This document shows positions 33,236 through 42,159 of a DNA stretch of 64,000 nucleotides, one piece after another. Each line of letters begins with the position of its first letter. Positions within the stretch are counted from its first letter, which is position 1. Source of the DNA: Deltaproteobacteria bacterium (GTDB lineage: Bacteria; Desulfobacterota; Desulfovibrionia; Desulfovibrionales; Desulfovibrionaceae); contig JAITWK010000038.1 of the NCBI GenBank assembly GCA_031285295.1, positions 1 through 64,000 of the forward strand. Direction: 5' to 3'. The notes under the pieces are model-generated. The model had not been told where the DNA came from. It made no database searches and worked only from the letters and a program-made list of their open reading frames with translations. Both the position numbers and the translations under genes were made by a program.

Positions 33236-35794
33236 ATGGAAAATACAACCCTGAATACCAAACGCGCCATAACCTCCGGCCTGCCGTCCCTGTCCGGCGG
33301 GCTGGCTCTTAAAATAATCGCCGGTGCCTGCGCCATGTTCCTGCTGATCATCCTGTTGATCGTCTTCATCAGCTATAACATGTACCAGAAAGCCTTTTAC
33401 GACTACGGCAACGCGCTTTGCCTGAACAGCAACGCCCAAGCCGCCTATGCCATAGACGGCGATTTGGTGGAGCGTTTCGCCAAAACCCTCACCGTGGACG
33501 ACAGCTACCGGCAGTTCGCGGCCCGCCTGGACGAACTGTCCGCCAAAATTAACGTCAAGTATTTCTATATCCTGGTCGATAACAATGTACCCGGCATGTA
33601 TACTTACATTTACGACAAGACGCACAGTGAGGAATTTCCCGGCGAGGCATACGCTCTGGGCCGCACCGAAACCGACATAGAATACGAGGGCGCGGCCGAA
33701 GTCATGTCAACCGGCAGGGGATTTGACCGGGCCAGATACTATAATGACTACTATGGCGAGCTTTATTATGCCTATGCGCCAATTTTCAACTCGCAGGGCA
33801 AAGCGGTGGCCTTTCTTGGTACCGATGTGGACATTACCCAACTGCACGTTCAGGTAAACCGCTACCGTACAACCATCTTCCTCTGTCTGTTCGTGGCCCT
33901 GATCGCCTTTTCCATAGTTTATTATCTGATGGTAAAACGGTTGCTCACCCGCCCGCTTCTGCGCATTACCGACGATGCCCTGCATCTGGCCGAAGGCAGC
34001 CTTGAACAGCGCGGATTAGAGGAACAACTGACCAGGCGGGACGAAATAGGCAGTCTGGCCAGAGCGTTTGAAAGCGTGTCCGGCAGCATCAGCAATGTTA
34101 TTATGGATCTGGAAAGCATGATGGGGGCCGCCCGCAGCGGCAGGCTGACCACACGAGCCAGCGCGGAAACCTACAAGGGTGACTATCACCGCATCATCGT
34201 TGGTGTGAACGGCGCCATGGAGGTGTTCGAGCGGCATTTTGACGTGATCCCGGAAGCCGTGGCCTTTTTCGACTTGCAGCAACACTTCCTGTACGGCAAC
34301 AAGGCAATGCGTGCGCTGATTGAAGATTCCGGGCTAGGCAAAGCAGAGGAACAACACAGCCGGAACGGTGAGTCGCAGGACATCGAAGCGCAGCCCGATT
34401 TTTTACGCCGCCTGCTGGGTGCCGGAGAAAATTCCGGCCTGAGTATGCAGATTGAAGCGATTTTCAGCGGTGTGCAGGAAAAGCCCATGGCTGCCAATAT
34501 CCGCCGGGATCTGCCCGACGGCAGCCACCGGCACTATTCACTGATGCTGCTGCAAGCTGGCGGCACGGCAGATGGCGGCCCAGGCAGCAACACATGCGTC
34601 ATGCTGGTGATGACCAATACTACGCAGCTCATTCTGGCCAAAGAAGCAGCCGAAGCGGCCAGCCGGGCCAAGAGCGATTTTCTCTCGCGCATGAGTCACG
34701 AAATTCGTACCCCCATGAACGCAATCATCGGCATGGTTCAAATAGCGGAAAGTTCAGTCGATCTGGAAAAAATCAATAGCTGTCTTTCGCAAATAGAACG
34801 GTCCTCCGTGCATCTGCTGGGCATTATCAACGATATTCTGGACTTCTCCAAAATCGAGGCCGGCAAGCTGGCGCTGGACGCGCAGGAGTTTTCCCTCAAT
34901 CACAACATCAATTTTGTGCTTTCCATGATGCGCTCCAAGGCCAGGGAAAAACAGGTGGAGATAGATTCGCGCCTGATCAATATCCGGCATGACTACATCA
35001 TCGGCGATTCACTGCGCCTGAATCAGGTGCTGATCAATATCCTTGGCAACGCGGTAAAATTCTCGCCCGAAGGCGGCCGGGTAGATTTGATGGTGGAAGA
35101 GCTGGAGCACGAATCCGGCTGGAGTTTTTACTCTTTCACCGTGAGCGATCACGGTATCGGTATGGATGAAAGGCAGGCCGCCCGTCTGTTTCGGCCCTTT
35201 GAGCAGGGCGCTCCCGGCGTAAACCGTGTTTATGGCGGCACCGGGCTGGGGCTGGTCATCGCCAAAAGCATGGTGGAAGCCATGAACGGCCAAATCAGCT
35301 TTGAAAGCAAACCCAATGTTGGCACCACTTTCAAGTTTACTATCCACGCTCCGTCCAGGCCCACCGCCAGCGCAACGTCTGCCGACAGATCAATCGCTGG
35401 CGAGGCTGACCAAAAAATGGATTTCCACGGCAAGCGGGTACTCATCGTTGATGATATCGACATCAACCGGGAAATATTGCTGGAGCTGCTGCAAAGCAGC
35501 GGCATCGCCATGGAGGAAGCCTCAACCGGCCGCGAGGCCGTCGATAAGTTCACCCAATCGCCGGAAGGCTATTACGATTTTATTCTTATGGACATGCAAA
35601 TGCCGGTAATGGATGGCTGCACAGCCGCCAAAACCATCCGCAGCCTGCCCCGGGCGGATGCCGCCAGCGTACGCATAATAGCCATGACTGCCAACGTAAT
35701 GCAGGAAGACGTGGAAAAGACCCTGGAGGCAGGCATGAACGCGCATACCGGCAAACCGATCAATCTGACCGAATTATACGCGGCCATGAATTAG
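33236..35794 (+). CDS. Hybrid sensor histidine kinase/response regulator
   Basis: Started at ATG 33236 (GGGGTAAG upstream), 852 aa. Order: TM1 (about 22-46), periplasmic sensor of about 160 residues, probably Cache-like (VKYFYILVDN, YAPIFNSQGKAVAFLGTDVD), TM2 (about 214-236), HAMP, a PAS-like segment (about 310-460), HisKA (MSHEIRTPMN, His near 486), HATPase_c (GNAVKF N box, DHGIGM, GGTGLGL) and a C-terminal receiver (VDDIDIN; Asp in ILMDMQMP near 785). It is not beside a transcription factor. Ligand unknown. Confidence 0.9.
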   Translation: MENTTLNTKRAITSGLPSLSGGLALKIIAGACAMFLLIILLIVFISYNMYQKAFYDYGNALCLNSNAQAAYAIDGDLVERFAKTLTVDDSYRQFAARLDELSAKINVKYFYILVDNNVPGMYTYIYDKTHSEEFPGEAYALGRTETDIEYEGAAEVMSTGRGFDRARYYNDYYGELYYAYAPIFNSQGKAVAFLGTDVDITQLHVQVNRYRTTIFLCLFVALIAFSIVYYLMVKRLLTRPLLRITDDALHLAEGSLEQRGLEEQLTRRDEIGSLARAFESVSGSISNVIMDLESMMGAARSGRLTTRASAETYKGDYHRIIVGVNGAMEVFERHFDVIPEAVAFFDLQQHFLYGNKAMRALIEDSGLGKAEEQHSRNGESQDIEAQPDFLRRLLGAGENSGLSMQIEAIFSGVQEKPMAANIRRDLPDGSHRHYSLMLLQAGGTADGGPGSNTCVMLVMTNTTQLILAKEAAEAASRAKSDFLSRMSHEIRTPMNAIIGMVQIAESSVDLEKINSCLSQIERSSVHLLGIINDILDFSKIEAGKLALDAQEFSLNHNINFVLSMMRSKAREKQVEIDSRLINIRHDYIIGDSLRLNQVLINILGNAVKFSPEGGRVDLMVEELEHESGWSFYSFTVSDHGIGMDERQAARLFRPFEQGAPGVNRVYGGTGLGLVIAKSMVEAMNGQISFESKPNVGTTFKFTIHAPSRPTASATSADRSIAGEADQKMDFHGKRVLIVDDIDINREILLELLQSSGIAMEEASTGREAVDKFTQSPEGYYDFILMDMQMPVMDGCTAAKTIRSLPRADAASVRIIAMTANVMQEDVEKTLEAGMNAHTGKPINLTELYAAMN

Positions 35795-35831
35795 TGACTG
35801 GCTCCGGACAATTTTCATTTTTACGCTGGCA

Positions 35832-35849
35832 TTGTGAAAAATTACACAA
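35832..35849. promoter_or_regulatory. Rex/CRP-like palindrome upstream of the proline-racemase-family gene
   Basis: TTGTGAAAAATTACACAA is an 18-bp palindrome one base off the Rex consensus TTGTGAA-N4-TTCACAA. A half-site TTGTGTAA follows at about 35857. It lies 160 bp upstream of the start at 36011. An HcpR/CRP-type regulator is also possible. Confidence 0.4.
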
Positions 35850-36010
35850 TAATATCTTGTGTAAATATAATGTTTTATATTAATATGATTCTCACAGGCG
35901 TTCATGGAAATGAATTTGTTTTCAAGGCTTAGTCAGAAACAAGTGAACGTGACGCGGTATTCGCCCACCAAGCGCTTGTTTCCGGGTAAGCCAAACTCAG
36001 GAGTACAAAC

Positions 36011-37069
36011 ATGGCCTATAAGAGAATGTTTCAGGCGGTTGATACACATTGCGCCGGTCTGGCCGGCCGGGTAATCACCGGCGGCGTGCCGTTGCTGCCC
36101 GGCAATTCGGTATACGAACAGATGCAGTATTTGCGCGATCATGACGATCAGGTGCGTATGCTCACACTGCGTGAGCCGCGCGGCTTCCCTTCGCTGTGCA
36201 GCAATCTGGTGGTTCCGGCCAAGGACCCCAAGGCTTCAGCCGGTTATATCATCATGGAGCAGGTGGAATACCCGCTCATGTCCGGCACCAACACCATTTC
36301 TGTTGCCACCACCCTGCTGGAAACCGGCATGTTGCCCATGACCGAGCCGATTACCAAACTTACCCTGGAAGCGCCGGGCGGGCTTATTGATATTGAAGCC
36401 ACCTGCGAAAACGGCAAGGTCACCGAAGTAAAATTCAAAAACATTCCGGCTTTTGCCGTACATCTGGACGCGGTAATCGACGTGCCCACTCTGGGCAAGG
36501 TAACCGTGGATGTGGGCTGGGGCGGCATGTTCTACGCCATTGCCGACGTGCGCCAGTTCAAGGGTCTGGAGCTGCGGCCCGAACACGGTGCCGAGCTTTG
36601 CCGCATCGCCTCCATGGTGCGCCATGCAGCTCACGAACAGTTGCCCGTTGAACACCCGGACTTCCCGGACGTGGGCATCACCATCTCGCAGCTTTCCGGC
36701 CCCTCGAACAACCCCAACGCGGATTGGCGCAACTCCGTTACCATGGCCTCCGGCGATCTGGACTGGAACAACCCCGGCACCTGGAAGGGCGGCATGGACA
36801 GAAGCCCCTGCGGCACCGGCACCAGCGCTAAAATGGCCTGCCTTTACGCCAAGGGTCAGCTCAAACTTAACCAGAAATTCCGCCACGAAGGTATATTTAA
36901 CACTATCTTCACCGGCGAATTGGTTGAGGAAACCATGGTTGGCAAGTACAAGGCCGTGGTTCCCACCATCGGCGGCCAGGCCTGGATTACCGGCTACCAC
37001 ACCTATGTGCTGCACCCCACCGATCCCTTCCCGAACGGCTATACCTGCGGCGACATTTGGGGCATATAG
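36011..37069 (+). CDS. Proline racemase family enzyme (hydroxyproline dehydratase/epimerase type)
   Basis: A 352-aa protein of the proline racemase fold. The first catalytic position, Cys in MCGHN of true racemases, is Ser here (LMSGTNTISVATTLLETGM, near residue 91). The second is Cys (DRSPCGTGTSAKMACLYA, near 264). Ser/Cys members are reported as trans-3-hydroxyproline dehydratases or 4-hydroxyproline epimerases, so proline racemase itself is unlikely. CAGGAG precedes the ATG. A Rex-like site upstream hints at redox control. No proline reductase genes are nearby. Confidence 0.75.
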   Translation: MAYKRMFQAVDTHCAGLAGRVITGGVPLLPGNSVYEQMQYLRDHDDQVRMLTLREPRGFPSLCSNLVVPAKDPKASAGYIIMEQVEYPLMSGTNTISVATTLLETGMLPMTEPITKLTLEAPGGLIDIEATCENGKVTEVKFKNIPAFAVHLDAVIDVPTLGKVTVDVGWGGMFYAIADVRQFKGLELRPEHGAELCRIASMVRHAAHEQLPVEHPDFPDVGITISQLSGPSNNPNADWRNSVTMASGDLDWNNPGTWKGGMDRSPCGTGTSAKMACLYAKGQLKLNQKFRHEGIFNTIFTGELVEETMVGKYKAVVPTIGGQAWITGYHTYVLHPTDPFPNGYTCGDIWGI

Positions 37070-37126
37070 GACGAAGCATTTTATTGGTAGTGCTTGCGTA
37101 CTAATTACGGTATAGAAGCAGGCAAT

Positions 37127-38341
37127 ATGCCACCTCAATCTTACAAAAACGACCGCCCGGCCCAAAATTGCGCCGGGCGGTCATCTACCGGAATTTACGC
37201 CCAAGGCGGGCACGGCGGGGAAATTCTGGCCGCTGCGGCCCGCGCCGGGCTGAATCCGGCCTCCATACTGGATTTCAGCAGCAATACGAATATTTTCGCC
37301 CTGGAACTCACCAAAAATCTGTTCCAGCAAATTTTCACCCCGGATTACCCTTTCACCCGCTACCCGGACGCCTCCTGCGCCGAACTGAGCGCCGCCATAG
37401 CCGGACTGGAGGCTCTGGAACCTTCAAATGTGCTTTGCGGCAACGGCGCGGCGGATCTTATCTGGCTGTGCCTGCGCGCCCTTGCCCCGGCCAGTGTGCT
37501 ATTTTTGGGCCCGGTTTTTTCCGAGTATATACGAGCTTGCGAAGCCCTAAAAATCAAATACGAAATCATCGCCACCAGACCGGAAGACGAATTTGCCTGC
37601 ACTGCCGAAGCCATGAGCCGACTATGGGAAAGCGGGGAAAGCAGTGCGGAACTGACCGTACTGTGCTCGCCCAACAATCCCGGCGGTATTGCCTACCATA
37701 ACCTGCAAAACATGGTGGCGGCGGTACGATCGCCGCGTCTGCTGGTTGATTTAAGTTACCGGGAATTTTTGTTCTCCACTCCGGATTACAGTCGGCACAC
37801 CTGGCGCGAGTTAAGCCGCCACTGTCAGCCGGGCTGTGAGCTGCTCGGCCTGCACAGCTTCACCAAGTTTTTCTGCTGCCCCGGATTGCGCCTGGGCTAC
37901 CTTACCGGCGAAAGCAAAAGCATTGCCCGGTTGAAAAAAGAAGCCCCGGCCTGGAGCGTCTGGCAGGCGGCTCAGGATATTGGCTGCGCTTTTATCGAGA
38001 ATATCGAAGCTTACCGGAACACGCTGGCCGATTTGGCTGCCGCGCGTCAGGAATTTGGGTTTAACCTGCGGCGATTTCCGTTATTCGATCCGGATCTGGT
38101 GCTGGAAGGGCCAAACTTCTACTGCTGTGGTCTGGCCGGGAATGATTTGCCCGGCGGACGTAAACGAAAACTTGATGCCGAAGCCGGTAAATTGCAAAAT
38201 TTTCTGCTTGGGCGAGGTTTACTGATTCGGGATTGCGACAACATACCGGGTATGCCGCCCGGCTTTGTGCGCATTCAGGTGCGCGGCAGCAAGGATAATG
38301 AACGCCTGCTGGACGCCTTGCAGCGCTTCCTTTTGCCGTGA
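37127..38341 (+). CDS. cobD: CobD-like threonine-phosphate decarboxylase (PLP enzyme)
   Basis: Started at ATG 37127, 404 aa; a TTG at 37094 in frame is less likely. It is a fold-type I PLP enzyme of the HisC/CobD group: YAQGGHGGEILAAAARAGL and ILDFSSNTN are typical of CobD, LCSPNNPGG binds PLP, and the Schiff-base Lys is in HSFTKFFCCPGLRLGY (about 246-261). CobD makes aminopropanol phosphate for cobalamin. About 20 extra residues precede YAQGG. No other cobalamin genes adjoin, so HisC-like activity cannot be excluded. It ends in a repeat fragment. Confidence 0.8.
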   Translation: MPPQSYKNDRPAQNCAGRSSTGIYAQGGHGGEILAAAARAGLNPASILDFSSNTNIFALELTKNLFQQIFTPDYPFTRYPDASCAELSAAIAGLEALEPSNVLCGNGAADLIWLCLRALAPASVLFLGPVFSEYIRACEALKIKYEIIATRPEDEFACTAEAMSRLWESGESSAELTVLCSPNNPGGIAYHNLQNMVAAVRSPRLLVDLSYREFLFSTPDYSRHTWRELSRHCQPGCELLGLHSFTKFFCCPGLRLGYLTGESKSIARLKKEAPAWSVWQAAQDIGCAFIENIEAYRNTLADLAAARQEFGFNLRRFPLFDPDLVLEGPNFYCCGLAGNDLPGGRKRKLDAEAGKLQNFLLGRGLLIRDCDNIPGMPPGFVRIQVRGSKDNERLLDALQRFLLP

Positions 38342-38357
38342 TGCTGCGTCAGATTTC
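38331..38357 (+). repeat. Fragment of family 1 palindromic element
   Basis: CTTTTGCCGTGATGCTGCGT followed by CAGAT matches the CTTTTGCCGTGATACTGCGT-CAG arm of other copies. The cobD stop TGA lies within it. Only one arm is present. Confidence 0.4.
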
Positions 38358-38362
38358 GTTAT

Positions 38363-39520
38363 CTAATCAGCCCTCAGGCGCAACAGCCGATCAGCAATAT
38401 CAATCGGCAACAGCTCACATTCCCGTTTAATGGCGGAAAAAGAAAAACTATCTACCAAATCCCGCGCCCGGCAGGGCGAAAGCTCTGTGCGCAGGCCGGA
38501 CCAGTGGGCCAGCCAGCCGATTATGGCCTCCGGCGAAACTCCGGCCGCCCGCAGGCCGCGTAGTGAAATGGAGGCGTGCCGCTTGGCCAGGCGCTCCCCC
38601 TGATGGTCAAGCAGCAAGGGCAGATGCGCGTATTCCGGGCGCTCTCCGCCAAAAAGCGACTGGAGAAAAAGCTGCCGGGGCGTGCTGCCCAAAATATCCT
38701 CGCCGCGCACAACCTGCGTGACGCCCTGCTCAATATCATCCAGCACCACCGCCAACTGGTAAGCGAACACGCCGTCCGAGCGGCGCAGGGCAAAATCCCC
38801 ACCAGCTGCTTCGGGCCTGAAATTCACCCGGCCCAGGATCAAATCCTCAAATTCCAAAAACTCCGGACGCAGATTTTGCGCAAAATTAATGCGCCAGGCA
38901 AAGGGCAGGCCGGATCGCTGCCTCTCCTCGCGCTCCTGAGGGCTCAGGTTACGGCAAACACCAGGATAGCTTCCATCGGCGGCATTGCCAGCGCCTGCCC
39001 GGATATTGCCATCTTCGGATTGGTTAGAGCCGCCTCCGGCTTGGCGAAAGCCGCTCCCAGATTGGCGAAAGCTGCTCCCTGATTGACGAGAGCCGCCTCC
39101 GGCTTGGGGAGCGCCCGCCAGTTCACGCAGCTCCTTGCGTGAGCAAAAGCAGGGATAAAGAAGATCACGCCCGCCTGATGCGTATTTTTCGGCCTGATCG
39201 CTTTCCGCACCTTGTCCTCCAAGGCTTTCAAGCGCCGCAGCATAACACTCAAACCGGGCGCTCTGCGTATACGGTCCCTCGTCCCAGTCAAGCCCCAGCC
39301 AGCGCAAATCCTCCTGCAAGGCCAGGGCGAACTCCGGCTTGGAGCGCTGCGGATCAATATCTTCAAGGCGCAGAATCAGCCGCCCGCCCGCCGCCCGGAC
39401 GCCAAGCCAGGCAGCCAGAAAGGCCCAGGCATTGCCCAAATGCAGATATCCTGTGGGGCTGGGAGCCAGGCGGCCAATTATCGGTTTGGTTCGAGCTGCG
39501 TTCATGTTTATTGTTGCCAT
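38363..39520 (-). CDS. gluQ: Glutamyl-Q tRNA(Asp) synthetase (GluQ-RS)
   Basis: A 385-aa truncated GluRS-like enzyme that would glutamylate queuosine in tRNA-Asp. HIGH is present as RLAPSPTGYLHLGNA (about 13-27), the KMSKS equivalent as DHQGERLAKRHAS (about 318-330), and zinc-site cysteines start at YPCFCSRKEL. The anticodon-binding domain of GluRS is absent. It is longer than usual (about 300 aa) because of a Gly/Ser/Gln repeat insert (RQSGSSFRQSGSGFRQAGGG) encoded by about 21-bp repeats near 39015-39105. The start at ATG 39520 has no clear ribosome site; ATG 39505 is possible. Confidence 0.85.
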   Translation of the reverse strand: MATINMNAARTKPIIGRLAPSPTGYLHLGNAWAFLAAWLGVRAAGGRLILRLEDIDPQRSKPEFALALQEDLRWLGLDWDEGPYTQSARFECYAAALESLGGQGAESDQAEKYASGGRDLLYPCFCSRKELRELAGAPQAGGGSRQSGSSFRQSGSGFRQAGGGSNQSEDGNIRAGAGNAADGSYPGVCRNLSPQEREERQRSGLPFAWRINFAQNLRPEFLEFEDLILGRVNFRPEAAGGDFALRRSDGVFAYQLAVVLDDIEQGVTQVVRGEDILGSTPRQLFLQSLFGGERPEYAHLPLLLDHQGERLAKRHASISLRGLRAAGVSPEAIIGWLAHWSGLRTELSPCRARDLVDSFSFSAIKRECELLPIDIADRLLRLRAD

Positions 39521-39573
39521 AAGCTTAGACTTTTGCAGCCAGGACGTAAAGCGTCCGTCAGCCCCCATTTTAA

Positions 39574-39655
39574 GCACTACCGGTAAACTTACCCTACTCG
39601 ACCAGAGCAAAAAACGATGCCTGACACAGTATCACGGCAAAATGAGACTCTACCG
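39574..39655. repeat. Partial family 1 palindromic element
   Basis: CCTACTCGACCAGAGCAAAA then ACGATGCCTGACACAGTATC and ACGGCAAAATGAGACTCTAC is the right half of the element. The left end AAGCACTACC is also recognisable. It lies between the divergent gluQ and WbsX-like genes. Confidence 0.55.
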
Positions 39656-39692
39656 GCATTGAAAATATGCCTGCGCCCTGCTATGTTGCCCC

Positions 39693-40745
39693 ATGCGCGA
39701 AAAAGACAAAACAAAAGTCATCGCCTTATATCTGCCGCAGTACCATGCCATTCCGGAAAACGATGCATGGTGGGGCAAGGGCTTTACCGAGTGGGATAAT
39801 GTAAAATCGGCCCTGCCATTATTTCAGAATCATTATCAGCCGCATATCCCCCATAAACGCATCGGCTATTATGACCTGTCCGATGCGGCAACGCTGGAGC
39901 GTCAGCATGCTCTGGCTCTGCGCTATGGAGTTTCGGCCTTTTGCTACTACTATTACAACTTTTCCGGCTTCAACCCCCTGGAACGCCCGCTTCTGACAAT
40001 AAGCAACAGCAAAGCCATTAAAAATGATTTTTGTCTGTGCTGGGCCAATCACGACTGGACGCGCACCTGGTTCGGGCAGGATAAAACGATTCTTCTCAGG
40101 CAGGAATACAGCGCGGATCTTGCGCGGGTTCTGTTTGAGGATGCCTGCAAATACTTTCAGAATGAGCGATACATTACCATAGACGGTAAACCGCTATTCC
40201 TTGTATTCAGGCCGGAAGAGAACCCTATGATGCGGGAGTATGCGGCAATATGGCGGGAGCTTGCCGTAAAAAATGGCTTCCCCGGAATATTTCTGGTTGC
40301 CGTTGAAGCGCTGATTGTTGGCGCAGATCCGGCGGGTTACGGATTTGATGCCGCTGTTGAATTTGCCCCCGACTGGACATGCACGGAATTGTCCGCGAAA
40401 AAGGATCCCAATCCCCGAGTATTTGATTACCAGGCAACGCTCCGGAATATGCTGAATAAAACGCGCCCCGCCTATACCCGGATGCGCTGCGCCTTTCCCG
40501 GCTGGGATAACACGCCGAGATACAAAGAAAGAGCGGTCTTGTTCGAAAATACAAGTATGGGAGCTTTCAAGTACGCTCTTGCACACCTGAAAGAGTATAC
40601 CCAAAAGAATCTTCCCGACAATTTACAATATGTCTTTATTAACGCGTGGAATGAATGGGGAGAAGGCTGCCACCTGGAGCCGGATGAAAAAAACAGCTAT
40701 GCGCATCTCGGCATAGTAAAAGAAATATTCGGCACCGCGCCGTGA
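39693..40745 (+). CDS. WbsX-like (GH99-like domain) protein
   Basis: A 350-aa protein of the Glyco_tran_WbsX/GH99-like family: VIALYLPQYHAIPENDAWWG, GFTEWDNVKSALPLF and HYQPHIPH at the N-terminus, YGVSAFCYYYYNFSG, CWANHDWTRTWFG, and YVFINAWNEWGEGCHLEPDE at the C-terminus. Members occur in O-antigen or capsule clusters and act on surface glycans. It stands alone here, next to the tRNA-Ser island, so it may be a stray LPS gene. No signal peptide, so it is cytoplasmic. Confidence 0.85.
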   Translation: MREKDKTKVIALYLPQYHAIPENDAWWGKGFTEWDNVKSALPLFQNHYQPHIPHKRIGYYDLSDAATLERQHALALRYGVSAFCYYYYNFSGFNPLERPLLTISNSKAIKNDFCLCWANHDWTRTWFGQDKTILLRQEYSADLARVLFEDACKYFQNERYITIDGKPLFLVFRPEENPMMREYAAIWRELAVKNGFPGIFLVAVEALIVGADPAGYGFDAAVEFAPDWTCTELSAKKDPNPRVFDYQATLRNMLNKTRPAYTRMRCAFPGWDNTPRYKERAVLFENTSMGAFKYALAHLKEYTQKNLPDNLQYVFINAWNEWGEGCHLEPDEKNSYAHLGIVKEIFGTAP

Positions 40746-40776
40746 TCACAATATTTTAGCGGGGCTTTTAACATAT

Positions 40777-40876
40777 AATAAGGGGTTACATGCTTACCAT
40801 GTAACCCCTTATTATATATGGCGGAGAGGAAAGGATTTGAACCTTCGGCACCTTTTGAGTGCACACGATTTCCAGT
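40777..40876 (-). repeat. Left direct repeat (att site) with tRNA-Ser 3' fragment
   Basis: It matches 42060-42159 at 98 of 100 positions (TT versus AA at one spot). It includes the tRNA-Ser 3' part (40819-40876: anticodon loop to CCA) and the terminator hairpin GGGGTTACATG/CATGTAACCCC. The match stops in the anticodon arm, a usual crossover position. Confidence 0.88.
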
Positions 40877-41035
40877 TGCAAACAGCACTCAATAATGCTC
40901 GGCAGTTATCACATATTTTCAAATAATATCACCGAGTTGTATACCTATAATAAACTATGAATACGCACCTTTTTTCAGAGTCAGTGGAGCAAATTTGGAG
41001 CAAAAAATTTGTCGATTTTTGAAAAAAATCAAAAA

Positions 41036-41923
41036 TTATTTCCAAAAGGGGTCCTTGTCCCATCCGGGGGTAAAGCCCATTGCTGCGCTGTTGACAGTTG
41101 GGTATTCCGCCATGAGAGCGGCAAGCCTCTTCGCCCATGTGGATCGGGAAACGATCAATTTCAAAAATCCGTAAGCAATGACGGCAGTCGCAAAATAGGA
41201 CGCCTCTTTACCCGCAATGTTTGGGTAGTTCATGTTCGCCAGCGGCACTCTTGGAGGTCTGGCATTAGTGCGATTCCATAGAATTCCATGATGGGCGCAA
41301 ACATTCCTCACCCACGACAAGGAGTTTGCCCAGGAAGTGAACGAAACATTATTTATCCCCAATGCGGCTGATATGCGTTTTTGCTCGACCTGCTTCAAAT
41401 CTCTAAAAGCTTTCAGCCATGTCCCCATAGAGATACACTCCATGACCATCCATGAAGGCGGGATATCAGGCGTGTTGTATTTGTTATAATATTGTATTGT
41501 GATCTCGTTCTTTTTGCTTGGAAGCTCACGCCTCAAAGTAGTACAAAAATCGTTTCTGCCCTGAAGAGTATTAAACAAGGCATCATCCATGAACCAGTGA
41601 GGCCCGTGAGCCATGGACATTTCATTGGATATGGCAGTGCGTATAGCCACCTCAATGCGTTCAATGGCGTCAAGGGTCAAAAGGCGGAGCTTTCTGTCGA
41701 ACTTGTAAATATTCCAGATATCTTCATAGGTGGTTCCGGCGCGGAACGTGTGCGTAGCTGAGTCAAAAAAATATTTTCCATACCCCATCAGACGGTAGTA
41801 GCCGACCACATTCAAATGCCTTTCGGCTTTTTTGGCATCAGGAATCACCAGTCCGCGTGATTGCATCAATTGGACGAGGTCTGAAGAAGAATACGGCGGC
41901 TTATCGAACGGGCGTACAGGCAT
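41036..41923 (-). CDS. AbiD/AbiF-family (Abi_2) HEPN abortive-infection protein
   Basis: Started at ATG 41923 (TTGGAGTCAGCT upstream), 295 aa. It is an Abi_2 (PF07751) protein: KPPYSSSDLVQLMQSRGLVI, RHLNVVGYYRLMGYGKYFF, YKFDRKLRLLTLDAIERIEV near the N-terminus and middle, and WVRNVCAHHGILWNR near residue 230. The RNVCAH segment fits the HEPN RNase motif R-X4-H. Lactococcal AbiD/F proteins abort phage infection; HEPN members are RNA-cutting toxins. It is the sole cargo of the tRNA-Ser island and is preceded by a small-RNA unit. It ends near a palindrome (ATTTTTGA/TCAAAAAT) that may be its terminator. Confidence 0.85.
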   Translation of the reverse strand: MPVRPFDKPPYSSSDLVQLMQSRGLVIPDAKKAERHLNVVGYYRLMGYGKYFFDSATHTFRAGTTYEDIWNIYKFDRKLRLLTLDAIERIEVAIRTAISNEMSMAHGPHWFMDDALFNTLQGRNDFCTTLRRELPSKKNEITIQYYNKYNTPDIPPSWMVMECISMGTWLKAFRDLKQVEQKRISAALGINNVSFTSWANSLSWVRNVCAHHGILWNRTNARPPRVPLANMNYPNIAGKEASYFATAVIAYGFLKLIVSRSTWAKRLAALMAEYPTVNSAAMGFTPGWDKDPFWK

Positions 41924-41934
41924 AGCTGACTCCA

Positions 41935-42002
41935 AAATAAAAAAGCCGCGTTGATATTCGCATTTCCTCCCGAGGAAGGAACTAAGCGCAACGCGGTCTG
42001 GT
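41935..42002 (-). ncRNA. Candidate small RNA directly upstream of the Abi gene
   Basis: Read on the minus strand, a promoter at 42037-42009 would start RNA near 42002. CCGCGTTG (41996-41989) pairs with CAACGCGG (41953-41946), an inner stem TTCCT/AGGAA sits in the loop, and CTTTTTTATTTT follows: an intrinsic terminator ending near 41935, 12 bp before the Abi start codon. It could be an antitoxin or guide-like RNA for the HEPN protein, or a transcription attenuator. Confidence 0.55.
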
Positions 42003-42008
42003 GAGGTA

Positions 42009-42037
42009 CATATATTCTTTCATTGAGATGAAGTCAA
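42009..42037 (-). promoter_or_regulatory. Promoter of the small RNA/Abi unit
   Basis: Minus-strand TTGACT (42037-42032) and TATATG (42014-42009) with a 17-bp spacer. It is the only strong promoter-like pair in the island. Confidence 0.6.
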
Positions 42038-42059
42038 TATCCTCTTTCAAAAAGCACAA

Positions 42060-42159
42060 AATAAGGGGTTACATGCTTACCATGTAACCCCTTAAAATAT
42101 ATGGCGGAGAGGAAAGGATTTGAACCTTCGGCACCTTTTGAGTGCACACGATTTCCAGT
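42060..42159 (-). repeat. Right direct repeat (att site) overlapping intact tRNA-Ser
   Basis: Partner of 40777-40876. It comprises the tRNA terminator and the tRNA-Ser 3' portion from CCA to the anticodon loop; the intact gene continues to 42192. Confidence 0.88.
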
